DNA of 64,000 bases from Enchytraeus crypticus (Eukaryota; Annelida; Clitellata; Enchytraeida; Enchytraeidae), in the NCBI GenBank assembly GCA_905160935.1, contig CAJHZI010000004.1:124001-188000 (forward strand), given 5' to 3'. Shown here in pieces: positions 23,366-33,870 of this stretch. A program made the translations under genes and the position numbers. How positions within the stretch are numbered: position 1 is the stretch's first letter; every line of letters begins with the position of its first letter. Below the pieces are notes generated by a model that saw only the letters and a program-made list of their open reading frames with translations, did not search any database and had not been told where the DNA came from.

Positions 23366-26300
23366 TTAATAATATAACTACAGCCATTATTTAACGTTTC
23401 TATTTAGCTTGCAGCTATCTTGCTGATTTGGAACGTCTCTATATAAACTCAATCGAAAGGATGTAATATTCAAATGCTTACCCGGCAAATATCGTTGCCA
23501 TGTCGGATATGAACCATTCAGGAGAATTGAAGCCTACGATGCCAACTCCGTGGTTAGGCTCTAGACCGAGCTGTAGAATACAAAGCATAATTAATTAATT
23601 AATTTTAGTGAAGCTCAATTCATATAACTCGTGCAAGTTGGCTGAGCCGTTAGAATGTTGGCTAGTAGTCTGACTGTGCATCAGTGGACGAGGGTTCAAA
23701 TCCAACAAGCTTTCGAGACAGGAAACTGACCTTAACTCTACCTTTGCCATAAAAACAACAATGTAAGCCTAATGGCAATATTTCGACTGTACATACGAGT
23801 AAGAAGCTTAGAGGCCATTAATTCAGAGGGCTTTAAAATTGTCTCGGAACCGTATTTCAGAAATGATACATATGCAATAGTTTAAGTCGTTATCTCATAT
23901 AGCAGTAGATTCGTTCCAAACGTATATATAAAACAATTTTTCATACAATATAAGTGACTTTCGCGAGCAAGAGACAAAATGAAATAAAGAAACAGTACAG
24001 CAAAACTTTTTATTATAATATTATAGTTATAGCTAGTAAATAATGATGATAGAGATAGACTATAAGTTTACATTCGTCTATACAGCGCTCCGTCATCCGT
24101 TATTCGTTAGTGTCAAGACACAAATTCTAATAAAAAAATTATTGTAAGAATAGCATAAACACATGATACCAATAATTTACAAATTGTATATTTTCTGCTC
24201 GGTAGGTACCTGAATAAATGCGCGAGCAGCCTGTTTTATCATCTTGTAGTACTCTTTATACGTAATCTTCTTCCAGGTTCCATCTATTTTGTGACCTGAA
24301 TGAGGCATAAAATACAACACAATAGACAACACAACAGACAACACAATAGACAACACAACACACAACACAATAAACAACACAACAGACAACACAATAGATA
24401 ACACAACAGACAACACAACAGACAACACAATAAACAACACAACAGACAACACAACCGACAACACAACAGACAGCACAACATACAACACAATAGACAACAC
24501 AATAGACAACACAACAGACAACACAACAGACAACACAACATACAACACAATAGGCAACACAACAGACAACACAACAGACAACACAACATACAATACAATA
24601 AACAGCACAATAGTCAACACAATAGACAACACAACATACAACACAGCAGACAACACAACATACAACACAACAGACAACACAATTGGCAACATAATAGACA
24701 ACACAACATACAACACAACAGACAATACAACAGAAAACAATAGACAACACAATACAATGAAGCGAAACAGCAACGCGAATCGAAAGCACAAATCAAGAAA
24801 GGCGTTTGGCGAGTAAACTTTAATCACATACACATTACATTATTATTCATTATAAGTATATATTCGATATTGGTCGTACTTTTTGCTATTCACTTTTTTG
24901 CTGTTGAACGAAATTGACATTTTACATGTAACTTTTTCTTATTCACTTGATAGCCTCGAAATTTTGTCTTTTATATTTGTCTACCATTGAATTGGTGAAA
25001 TTAAATTAATTAAATTACACAACCTGCCCGAATCACGGGCTAAACTATCACGAAGAGTCTGAGAATTCACTGAAATTGAACGTAAAACGAGAAAACATAA
25101 AAATGGCAAAATGAAAAGATAAAAAGTATAAAAATAATACAGAGAGGATTTGGCGTACAGTTTTTTTAAGCCGACATCAGAGACGAAAAATCAACTTGTT
25201 TAAAACTATCAGAATCAAGTCAATTCACAGACCGACGAGAAAGGAAACCCGAAACAGTGCAGTCCAAAAATAGAAGCCGAAGAATATGAAAACCAGTTCT
25301 TTAGAGGAAATGAACGAGTTTTCAGTTATCAGTAAAAGATAGATTAAGAATTTAAGAGTAAGGAGAAATTGTTGCTAGATATTACAGTATATGGTACTAA
25401 CAGCTAACTATTAACAGTTAATGTAAGTAGCAAACTCATTAACCGGATTATCACATAATAAATTAGCCCATTCACTCGCTACAGATACCGATTTTCTAAC
25501 ATGATATCTTATCTAGACTATTCTGGGAGGTTGTTTCCAAAAGCAAACGAATTATACTTTTAATAATAGTCAAGTCAAATCATTTTCTTCAAACGAATTA
25601 TACTTTTAATAATAGTCAAGTCAAATCATTTTCTTCAAACGAATTATACTTTTAATAATAGTCAAGTCAAATCATTTTCTTCCGGAAGCAGTCACCCTGA
25701 ATCGTATAGTACAAACTTTGAAATGATCTAAAGACAAAAGAGAATAGAAATTCCTGATGCCTACACATTGCCGGATGATCTAAAGTCAGATAAGAATAGA
25801 AAGCCCTAATGCCTACACATGGCCGGGTGATCTAAAGATAGAGAAGAATAGAAAGCCCTAATCCCTACAGATGGCCGGATGATCTAAAGAGAGAGAAGAA
25901 TCGAAAGCCCTAATGCCTACACATGGCCGGATGATCTAAAGACAGAAGAATAGAAAGTCCTAATCCCTACACATGGCAGGATGACCGGGAGATTTCTTGA
26001 CGGTGTGCTTGAGGGCGGTCATGACAGAGATGGGTTTATCGGCTCCAGGTCCCGTCTTATCCATCCACAGCTTCACCGCTCCATCAGCCAACCACGTCAT
26101 GTGCGAGTCTGCCGCAGCTATCTCGTCTGGACCTGCATCAACACGCATAGAGCATAGAATAGCAGGTCCAAAGCAAACATTTATAAGAAGTAGCATGATG
26201 CAACTACTATATCTGGACCACTGCTGTGTTCATCATTTTTCAAAATAAATTTATCTTATTACAAAATATTTCTATTTAAAAGATTACTATATTATACCCA

Positions 26301-26928
26301 AGTACAGGAATGGCAGATTAATTATATTTTCAGGAAGGCCTCGAGTTCTTTCTTAGTATCTATAGTAGTTACCTCATAAGAGAACTGTGCAACCAGTATT
26401 GAGAGCATTCTTTAGATTAGCACATTAAGCTGCTTTAGAGCCCAGTATAGATACAAGAGCAGTTGATGGGCTGAACAAGATAAGGCTATCAGACCCATCG
26501 TGTTGAGAGATTAGGAACAATTATTAATGACTATCAAACATTGTTTCCATACAAAGCTAATTAGACAGGTAATCAAGAGATTAGATTTTAACCCCACTCT
26601 CTGTCTAGCTATCTATCTCTAAAGATCTCCCTCTCTCACACTCTCTCACTCACTTTTCTCTCTCTCTCTCTCTCTCATTCTTTCCCAGTTAATCTCTGGC
26701 TTTAGTTAGTCTCTCACATCTTTTAAGCATGCCTACTATAATTGGCAATCTTTCATTCCATCTCTTCAATTGCTACATAAGCATGCGTCTTTCGCTTGAC
26801 AACTTTCTAATACGGCCTTTTAATAAGTCCCTAACTCACTTTGACTTATTCATCATCTATTTCTCTCTCTCTCTCAAATGTCACACTCTCTCTCTCTCTC
26901 TCTCTCTCGTGTCAGACCTCCCCCCCCC

Positions 26929-26959
<31 letters not shown>

Positions 26960-29844
26960 CATATCTCTCAAACACCCATCAAAATAAATATATAAACACA
27001 TACAAAGTTCGTCGCCAAAAACTAGATGAGCTAATTCAAAAACAGAAATGAAAAACTTTGAAGTATTCTTCAGTAAGTGATGCGCCTCGAACATAAAAGA
27101 TTTTCTGAATTACATAGCTTCAATCATTTTACATTTTCCTCATTATTAATCAGTTTGATTAGCTATCCATATCTTGTTTATCCAATTGCCCTTGAAGGCC
27201 CTATTGTCACGATACACCAAAACGTAAGAAAACCTCTAATATGTCATTCGTTACACTCCCAATGCGTCCAATACTTAGCAATACTGCAGATCAACTGAGT
27301 GCTGTTAGAAGGCTAGCTTCTTCTTCTTGTTCAGTGCACTGCCAAGTGGCAGTACATATTCATATTTAAAGTCTGTTTTCTCGCTCCATAAGAGCACACC
27401 TTAGATCAACAAATTAATTCCTTCGCAAAGTCTATGCCTTATCCATACCTTATGTAGCCTATAGCTTGGGTAAAAAATGGCTTCTGAGGTGGTTTCCCGT
27501 TGCCTTCCTCAGTTAGGTGGATTAATTACCATTTAATCCTGGGGGAAAATATTTCAAGGTGAAGTGGGTCCCCTTTTGCCATCCTCAGCTCCTGCCTTTA
27601 GTCGCCTCTTATGTACACGCGGCAGATTGTTTGCGGTTGCCCTATTCTGCAGTGGTCCAACTAGAAGGCTAGCTAGTTATAAAATATTCAAATCTTGTTG
27701 TCCTACTCGTACACTTGACCTACAAATTTAAATTCAGCTGGCTCGATTTATCAATGATTTACGGTAATTTTAAAGTCTAATGAGTATATTGTTGCACTGT
27801 GGCATTCGTTTAAAGTTACGTACAACTGTACGGATGACAAGGTGTAGTCAATGGCAGTGGCGTTAATTAATACTAGGGTTGTCAGAAAGGCATAGACCTG
27901 CACTAAAGGAGAAATTTGTCCACCAGATGCTCTACATGTATGTCCTCCAAATACAATAGATTAAACAAAAAAATGACGGTTGATTAAATTCAGAAAATAT
28001 CACACTTTCAATAAGATCTATGACAAAACAAAAGCGTTCAGTTTTCGAATCAACTAGTCCGTGAGTTTTAACTTTGGAGCATTCTTTCGCTATTCATACG
28101 GGTCCACCCCGGCACAGCACACCTACCCAGGGTTACACCTACCCACACGCCTACCCCACAACCACACCTACATGTACCCCTGATTAGAAGACTGTAGAAC
28201 ACTATAACTTAGAAGAGTGGAGGCGTTATATACCATGGACCTGCCAGTAGGCAGTGCACTAAGAGAGAGAGAAAACATAAACCAACCACTTCCATCAACA
28301 AATACATAACCAATGGCAACTTGCGAAAGCCTGATTATGTCCGCCCATCAAGAATCAAAAATAAATCAGAAGGCTCTTTGCAGACCTATGATATTTATTC
28401 TCGCGGCATAAATCTTAAATTCGCCTTCAATTTTGAAAGCTACATGAGATCGCAATTTCACCTTTTCAAAAATGTAAATTATAGCTTTTTTTCTAGAAAA
28501 TTTCATTGTCAAAAGGACAGTCTCTGAGTGAAAGTTGCCTTTTGAATCCGAAACAGATGTTAAACGTTTCTGCTATTCAATACCGAAGACACTCAATCGT
28601 CGTTCTGCGCATCCACATTTTCTAAATATTAAATTATTTATATTATTAATATTAATTATTTTGATTTATATTCATACAATGTTTTCGTCTCAGGCAATTT
28701 CTTACAGAATCAACAAATGATTCTTTCCAGTTCTTCTGCCAGTTATAACCTAGCTAAACAGAGATTTTAGTGGTCTGTTAGATAATAAATCAGATTATAC
28801 TTGTATAAACACGGCAGAGATAATGTAGAAACTACTAGAAAGATATCATTTACCCTTGCAAAGCAGATGTTAGATAAAATTATCTCACTACTACGATAAA
28901 GGTTAACAAATCGTATCAGGACATGTACTATCAAAGACTAGTAATAACTGAAACTCTCTCTCTCTCTAGTGTTCTGAAAAGTTGCAGATCCAATGTACAA
29001 ATTCATATTCACATTCTGCTGGCAGGTTAAACAGTTACTCGTAATCGATCAACAAGTCAATCCCTACACAAACACTCTGCCTTATACTCTCGAATATAGC
29101 CTTGGGAATAATGGATTACGAGATGGCTTCTAGTTGCATTTCCCGGTTCTTGCTTAGTAACCTCTTACGACACATGCAGTTTTAGATTGGTCTATTCTTT
29201 AGTGGTCAGAAAACACCACAGGAAAACTAAGGAAACTTAAGTATTTACAGTGAATTTAAAATTTAAAATTATCATAACTATTTAGGCTAATTTTAAATTA
29301 ATTTTGAATTTTCTCAGAATTATTCATGAAAATTTGAGTCAATTACACACAGTTTAATCAATACAATTACTTTAATAAATATTTAAGCTAGATAACCTAA
29401 TTCACAATTACAACTTCAAAATTAAAAATTACACAGTAATGCTTTATCTAATGCCTCACGACTTGTGAAGTAGTCAGTAGATTACGAAAAACAACTGAAA
29501 CCATTATAGTAAATGAATTCATCTAAAGCTGAAGTTAAAGCTAATGTTAACGTCAGTTTCCTCACTCGAAAGCGATGTCAGTCAGTGACAGGCGAGCCCA
29601 GGATTTCGAACCCCGCCCATACTGATTTGCGGTCGAGTACCTTACCGACATCGCCACTAGCTCCAGCCAGTCAATTTCATATTTCGAAAGCCGACATCAG
29701 TGACGGGTAAGCCTAGGATTTGAACCAAGGAAATACTGATCCGACTCGCAGTCAGATATCTTATCGACATTGGCTCCAGCCAAGAAGTAGTAATTATAAA
29801 CAAATTGAGACAGTGCAGAATGGTAACTTACCGTTGTGACTCAT
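15790..29844 (-). CDS. ACSBG: Long-chain-fatty-acid--CoA ligase ACSBG (bubblegum family)
   Basis: Fourteen coding exons in transcription order: 29832-29844, 25971-26132, 24210-24295, 23482-23570, 22890-23091, 21917-22030, 21498-21545, 20510-20677, 19976-20157, 19230-19417, 18112-18221, 17143-17293, 16257-16396, 15804-16050. All have GT..AG borders and every phase matches (about 633 codons; human ACSBG2 is about 666). The enzyme activates long-chain fatty acids to acyl-CoA through an acyl-AMP. Motifs: P-loop [11 protein letters not shown] (residues 221-231, across exons 6-7), YLPLSHIAG (262-270), YGMSESSG (411-418), GLLHSGDIG (481-489) and [19 protein letters not shown] (from 496). The first exon codes only MSHNG. 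The last residues found are [12 protein letters not shown]; a final exon of about 25 codons was not located. Reading past the donor at 15803 ends in RLL and a stop at 15790-15792. Arrays overlap the donors of exons 2 and 10. Confidence 0.93.
16523..16560 (+). repeat. Family C 3' fragment
   Basis: 'accatagctaaactgctatt' then 'caagggaagatgatga' matches the 3' end of family C. It lies in ACSBG intron 12. A reverse fragment with (ATC)n lies at 17027-17075 in the same intron. Confidence 0.6.
16616..16735 (+). repeat. tRNA-derived SINE, family A
   Basis: Head 'ggctggagccagtggcgatt', box-B-like 'ggggttctaatcatg', then the core at 16692-16727. The inner stem is fully paired (TCACT/AGTGA), where other copies have a G·T wobble. 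It is antisense within ACSBG intron 12. Confidence 0.75.
17800..18029 (+). pseudogene. LINE ORF2 C-terminal fragment
   Basis: Conceptual translation includes [20 protein letters not shown] and [12 protein letters not shown]. This pattern (Gly/Arg-rich, then a W-D/E-DL block, then a 'NR-x-x-WR' block) is typical of the tail of non-LTR retrotransposon polyproteins. It is inserted antisense in ACSBG intron 11 and is not a host gene. Confidence 0.65.
18327..18527 (+). repeat. SINE-like repeat, family C
   Basis: 'cccgttttgtatccgggttg' head, 'ctacacgtgtcgtacaaggc', 'gtgagcacctaagcaccaga', ending 'gaaagatgacggtgatgatt'. It lies in ACSBG intron 10. Confidence 0.7.
19050..19229 (-). repeat. 60-bp array carrying copies of the ACSBG exon-10 end and donor
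   Basis: Three further 60-bp units follow the exon-10 donor (GT at 19229-19228). Each unit has a 33-nt pseudo-intron ending ATAG, then a 27-nt copy of the exon end (coding E-V-Y-G-M-S-E-S-S), then a donor. Copies lie at 19170-19196 (identical at all exon bases), 19110-19136 (one synonymous change and an altered last base) and 19050-19076 (decayed). Reading straight through meets TAA, so only the first donor, or splicing of each unit, keeps the frame. Confidence 0.9.
19681..19868 (+). repeat. 5S rRNA-derived SINE, family E
   Basis: 'aacgaagttaagcaacctca' followed by 'gggtgaccactttggaagac' and 'cgagtgctgatagg' corresponds to the 5S-like part. It is followed by 'tgttggaaggttattcttaa' and 'atccgagctaattgcaatcg', as in the copy at 33686. 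It lies in ACSBG intron 9. Confidence 0.65.
20960..21030 (-). repeat. SINE family D core, damaged, with AT-rich tail
   Basis: The minus strand has 'acgttcctgacatcat' and 'aaacggacgctaaacctgt' followed by (TTA)n. The inner stem is disrupted by an insertion. It lies in ACSBG intron 7. A fragment of family B lies nearby at 20420-20480. Confidence 0.6.
23275..23361 (+). repeat. SINE family D 3' end with (TTA)n tail
   Basis: 'acgtccctgacatcatcatt' then 'ggatgaggaaacggacgtta' forms both stems of the module, followed by AACC and a (TTA)n run. It lies in ACSBG intron 4. Confidence 0.75.
23637..23755 (+). repeat. tRNA-derived SINE
   Basis: 'agttggctgagccgttagaa' (box-A-like) and 'gagggttcaaatccaac' (box B), then a shortened core (tttcgagacaggaaactgac). 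It lies in ACSBG intron 3. The acceptor stem is not maintained, so it is not a functional tRNA gene. Confidence 0.6.
24312..24757. repeat. 12-bp (CAACACAACAGA)n minisatellite next to ACSBG exon-3 acceptor
   Basis: About 37 imperfect units. On the gene strand they read as T/G-rich (TCTGTTGTGTTG), ending about 17 nt before the exon-3 acceptor at 24296. The array is open in all three minus-strand frames and generates Val/Leu/Cys repeat ORFs of up to 218 codons. These are artefacts: one of them runs into the real exon [16 protein letters not shown]. Confidence 0.95.
25547..25681. repeat. 46-bp triplicated segment
   Basis: Three nearly identical consecutive copies of a block starting 'caaacgaattatacttttaa' and ending 'aaatcattttctt'. 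It lies in ACSBG intron 2, just downstream of the splice-site array in transcription order. Confidence 0.9.
25725..25970 (-). repeat. 52-bp array carrying copies of the ACSBG exon-2 end and donor
   Basis: On the gene strand the exon end ATCCTGCCATGT|GTAGGG is followed by four units. Each has a 35-37-nt pseudo-intron with a pyrimidine-rich tract ending TTTAG, then 15 nt resembling the exon end, then GTAGG. The four 15-mers are ATCATCCGGCCATGT, ATCATCCGGCCATCT, ATCACCCGGCCATGT and ATCATCCGGCAATGT. A final TTTAG precedes unique sequence. Read in the phase of exon 2, each would add Y-H-P-A-M (or I) without a stop. Confidence 0.9.
26593..26975. repeat. CT-rich low-complexity tracts
   Basis: Several (CT)n runs separated by short unique stretches in ACSBG intron 1. 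ORFs across them are Ser/Leu repeats without meaning. Confidence 0.8.
27325..27660 (-). repeat. Dispersed repeat, family G (reverse)
   Basis: 'ggcttctgaggtggtttccc' and 'gttgccttcctcagtt', then 'tagtcgcctcttatgtacac' and 'ccctattctgcagtggtcc'. The minus strand therefore has the GAAGAATAGACCA-type head shared with family C. It lies in ACSBG intron 1. Confidence 0.6.
28205..28290 (+). pseudogene. 3' end of LINE family F with (GA)n tail
   Basis: 'agaagagtggaggcgttata' translates as EEWRRYI, the last residues of the family-F polyprotein. It is followed by 'cctgccagtaggcagtgcac' and a GAGAGA tail, matching the reverse element at 61047. It lies antisense in ACSBG intron 1. Confidence 0.6.
29085..29212 (-). 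repeat. Dispersed repeat, family G (reverse)
   Basis: 'gatggcttctagttgcattt', 'agtaacctcttacgacacat' and 'gattggtctattctttagtg' are the family-G landmarks on the minus strand. Confidence 0.55.
29523..29790 (-). repeat. Two adjacent tRNA-derived SINEs, family A (reverse)
   Basis: The first copy (29523-29672) is complete on the minus strand: head 'agctagtggcgatgtcggta', box B 'ggggttcgaaatcc', core at 29551-29590 and an AGC-TTTA tail. A second, more diverged copy (29675-29790) follows in the same orientation. Both lie within ACSBG intron 1, beside its first exon. Confidence 0.75.
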
Positions 29845-30394
29845 TATCAAAGGCTGCTGAAAGGTCAAGTCGTCAAATAATAGTTTAATGTAGCACTATT
29901 CTATTAGCAATAGTTTACACAGTTCAGGATCGTTCTGAAACAAAAAACAAATACCGTTGTATACATACAATATAGGCCTACCGATTATATTCAATGCATC
30001 TAACATTTCCCTGATAAGCAAGGAAGCAGTCTTCAAGCAGAATGTTGAACCTAGCTATTCTTATAAATTAGAAGTAGTTATGTGTATTAAGCAAGCAGTC
30101 GTAACATTGAAACTTAAATATAAACCTTAGAGATGTCAAGTTAGTCAAAATGTCGAGTTTGAAAAATGAAGATTGGGGACCCCGACAAGACAAGCTACTT
30201 TAACGACGAAACAAAAAATAAACAACTCTTTAAACCGTTTATGATAAAAGATCATAGATATATTTCTCTGTTTCTCTGGTTGTCTGACAAATGGCAGATC
30301 CAAGCTACAAATTCTTACTCTTGGTTGTCATGTTTACAACATGATAAGTAATCCAGCAACAATTTAACACATTAATAAGGCTAGGCCTTTACCA

Positions 30395-30500
30395 AACATT
30401 TTTGCATCCTTTAGCTACTTGGTGATAAATATGACTTTCTATATAGTTTTACGCTGCTTTCCTCGGTTATTCCTCAGTCGTCTCTTGCAACACACGCATT
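30395..30500 (-). repeat. Dispersed repeat, family G (reverse, worn)
   Basis: 'ttttacgctgctttcctcgg' and 'cagtcgtctcttgcaacaca' match the family-G body in reverse. Confidence 0.45.
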
Positions 30501-30794
30501 TAATACTAAAGACGTTTGTATAGTATGTACAGACTGGGACATAACACGCCGATACTTCTAAAAATCCGCCACGGGCACGATAGCATACTGTATATTGTGC
30601 ACTATTCTAGAGCTGTAGAATCATAATACTTTCAACTCTAATATAGGCCACTCCACTTCCTCCACAGCCGGTCGTCTATAGTTAGCATCGAGGGTTTAAA
30701 GTCCACCAATAACGAAATTTTTTAATGATTTTAGCTTTCGATTGTTCAAATGTCGCTGCGCTCGTGAGCAGAGAAAGTGAAAGTACATAATAAT

Positions 30795-30845
30795 AATTAA
30801 GGTTTAACGTCCGTTTCCTTATGCATGGATGATGTCAGGGACGTA
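30795..30845 (-). repeat. SINE family D core (reverse)
   Basis: The minus strand has 'acgtccctgacatcatccat', GGAAACGGACGTTAAACC and a TTA-rich tail. The outer stem is intact and the inner stem is damaged. Confidence 0.65.
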
Positions 30846-31769
30846 GGTGTACATGTGAATATAATTGTCCTGGATTGTTAAACATGTTCCTATTATTTAT
30901 AAAGTAAACAATATATACACTACTACACTGAAATAGCGGGGTACGGCAAAGAAGAACACCTTTATCGCAATATTGCACATAAAAAATATGTACAACAATC
31001 ACAACTGAATACAGTAATTATATACATTGTAGATTAAGTTATAAAAACCTATACCCACATTTTAAAGCTTAAATTATTTTTTCATCATTTATTTATTTGC
31101 TATAATTTGATTATCTGACTATCGCTTTGCACTCAGAAATGCGGATTTTGCACTTATACCCCTTTTATTATCTCTGGAGCAATCAACTAAATAAATATTA
31201 CATTCTTTCATGAATGCCTCCTATACAATTCTACATGTTCATCGCCAAAATTTCGACATCACAGATTTCGATAAATCAAGTAGTAAGACTGGGATACTGT
31301 TTAATTCTATATTCTTCACAGATAGTATAGCTTTCGTCGATTTTCACATAAATACAGTGAACATTCTATCTAACTGAATCATTCTATCTTGTCTCGCTAT
31401 ATCTACATTTAGTCAATCAACAGAAGACTACAATGTTAGAGAAGTGCTACCTGAAATCAATCATGTCACCATACTAAAAGTAAGACAGGTCGTATAAACA
31501 GTTGCAATTAAAGCAGAACTGTTGTCAAGCGTTCCAGAATAAATATGCAAGTGAAAACACGTCATATCAGATTCTGCTGTTGTACCCAATTTTAATAGGC
31601 ATAAAAGAGCACGTCAAGTAGTGCTTAAGGTGGGGAGGGGAGGGGGAACGCAAGGCAGCTCCACTGGCTTTCGTTTTTTCTGAAGTAGACACTAAGAGCC
31701 CTGTAAAAGAAAGGGGGGCCCGAATATATTTTTACAGTTACACTAGCTATCAATTCCCATTTATCAATT

Positions 31770-31840
31770 CCGAAGTCCCTGACATTGCCTTATGGCGAGG
31801 AATCGGACGTTAAATTCTTATTGATTGATTGATTTTAAAC
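31770..31840 (+). repeat. SINE family D2 core with (TTGA)n tail
   Basis: Core at 31774-31810: 'gtccctgacattgccttatg' then 'gcgaggaatcggacgttaaa', with inner stem TTGCC/GGCGA and outer stem GTCC/GGAC. It is followed by TTCTTATTGATTGATTG. Confidence 0.7.
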
Positions 31841-33685
31841 ATTCATTGATTCACTGATTACGAATCAGTGTACATTTGCAGGTCCTAGAAAGACTGTCAT
31901 TTAGAATATAAAGAAAATTTATATTTCATCACGAGGGGTAGCTTTTCGGTTGAACAACAACAATAATTGAAGTTCTACTGCAGCTAATGACAAAAACAAG
32001 CAATATTGAAACAAATCTAAGCCCGCAAGCAAAAAAGTTCAACGAAGGGGCAAAATTCAAAAAAGTAGAAAATATGTCCAGAAAAATTGATCTTATCCAA
32101 GCAAACGGATAGATAGAATCTAGCTTAAGAAAAGCCATATAAAAAATGAATTACAAGATGCTGCAATACAAAAACTACATTATGTATTGTTCAAATGTCA
32201 AACAATTAAAAATTTTAAACTAATTAATAACTAATAGAATTTACAGAGCATAAATATATTTTAGGATTTCTAAAACAGTAACTTGGCTCGGCGCGACGTC
32301 AACTTTTACCTACTTGAACTTTCATCTAGTTAAACAAACTTAAACGCCACAAAAAATTCGGAAAATAAATCAGAACTCCGCATTGTACAAGTAAAATAAA
32401 ATTAAAATATAGTAAAATACAAGTAAAATAAATTACAAGACTTAGAACAGGCTTTAATATTAGGAGTAGGATTTACACTAAGGTAATTTATCTATATACT
32501 GTGCATTCCTACATATAATTTAAATCAATAGTCAACCTTTCTGAATGTCTTAGATTCTGAATCAAAATCAATAATTGAAATTGCATATCTAAAGCAGCTA
32601 TATCACGAATTATGATGATCATAACGCTCAGATTTGATATTACGATAATTATTAATACGTATTGATATTATATTGTGTAATTATTGTACAGATATAATTC
32701 AAAAACACTAGAATTTAATACAAGAAATTGAACCGTCATTGAGGCTTTTAGGCTGTAATTATACAACAGCAGAAAATCACATGATTTCGTTGTACGGCCA
32801 CGTAGCTTAGTGTAAGTATTTTCAACCTGGTCTTATATAAACACAGAAAAGAATTCAAATCTAAACTAACACTTAAAATCCAGTTGCAGGCAAAAAACTG
32901 CTGAAAGATCAAAAATAAGTTACAGAATTACGCATTGTCAACCGGCTAAATTAAGTTACACCTATAGTTTCAGTCTATATCTCTATTCTTATGTAATATA
33001 GGCCTACAAAATAGCAAGACCGAAGCGCGCGTAATATGCTTATCCAGTATTATCAATATTATTTATTACAGACTTTATTCCGTTTTAACTTTTTCTCTTC
33101 CTTCCCTAACCGCAATACTTAAATATCATCAGCGGATCCATTGAGTTACTGCATAATGTACATTAAATAACCGCATGCGAGTACCACAGCCTAGACTTGC
33201 AGCAACGGTCGATAGGCTGGTCTGATAGTCTACACAGCTCGCTCAGACCAACAACCACTTATATATACGTTGCTACAACTGCACAGCCTACTTGATTCAA
33301 GAGACTAATCGGTTAAGTAGAATGTGTGCTGGGCCTTCAAGACCTTCAATTTAAGACGTCACATATCTTGGATGCTGAAACCAAAATCACGCGATCAGGC
33401 AACAAAGATGAGATTAATTTCCATATTTAGATGTAAGCTAAACCAAAAAATTGTTCCTAGCTTGAGAAAATTTGGCTTCTGAGGCTGTTTATCGTTGCCA
33501 TCCTCGTGAATTAATTAAGGTCCCAATAATGAATTTAGAAACAAATTAAAATCAATTTTTACCTTGATCAATGTATAATCAATTTTTACCTTGATCAATG
33601 TATCACGTTAAACGGCATCATTATCATAATGTTATTATCGGAAGGACTGAAAGTAAAAATGTCAACGTAAAACAAAGTAAATATA

Positions 33686-33870
33686 GAGCGGGGGCGAGGT
33701 TTACCCGCACTTGGTTCAGCATGAGCTTCAATAAATCAAGTTAAGCAACGTCGGGCACGGTTGTACTTGGATGAGTGACCATCTTGGAAGATCAAGATAT
33801 GGCGTTGGCAGCTTTGAATGACTCCAGGGCGATGGAAGGCTATTCTAAATCCGCGCTGGCTGCAAAGCAT
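33686..33870 (+). repeat. 5S rRNA-derived SINE, family E (best copy)
   Basis: 'aagttaagcaacgtcgggca', 'cggttgtacttggatgagtg' and 'accatcttggaag' align in order with the 5S rRNA internal control region (gctaagcagggtcgggcctg, then gttagtacttggatgggaga, then ccgcctgg). The 3' part 'gcgatggaaggctattctaa' then 'atccgcgctggctgcaaa' is the family-specific body. Too diverged at its 5' end to be a functional 5S gene. Confidence 0.75.

Noticed and set aside
24177-24833. Minus-strand ORFs of 108-218 codons rich in Val/Leu/Cys that look like a membrane protein
   Set aside because: They are translations of the 12-bp CAACACAACAGA minisatellite in three frames. Only the last 28 codons in one frame are real (ACSBG exon 3).
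33700-33800. 5S rRNA gene
   Set aside because: Only the internal region resembles 5S. The 5' third and terminal stem are not conserved, and the copies share a non-5S body.
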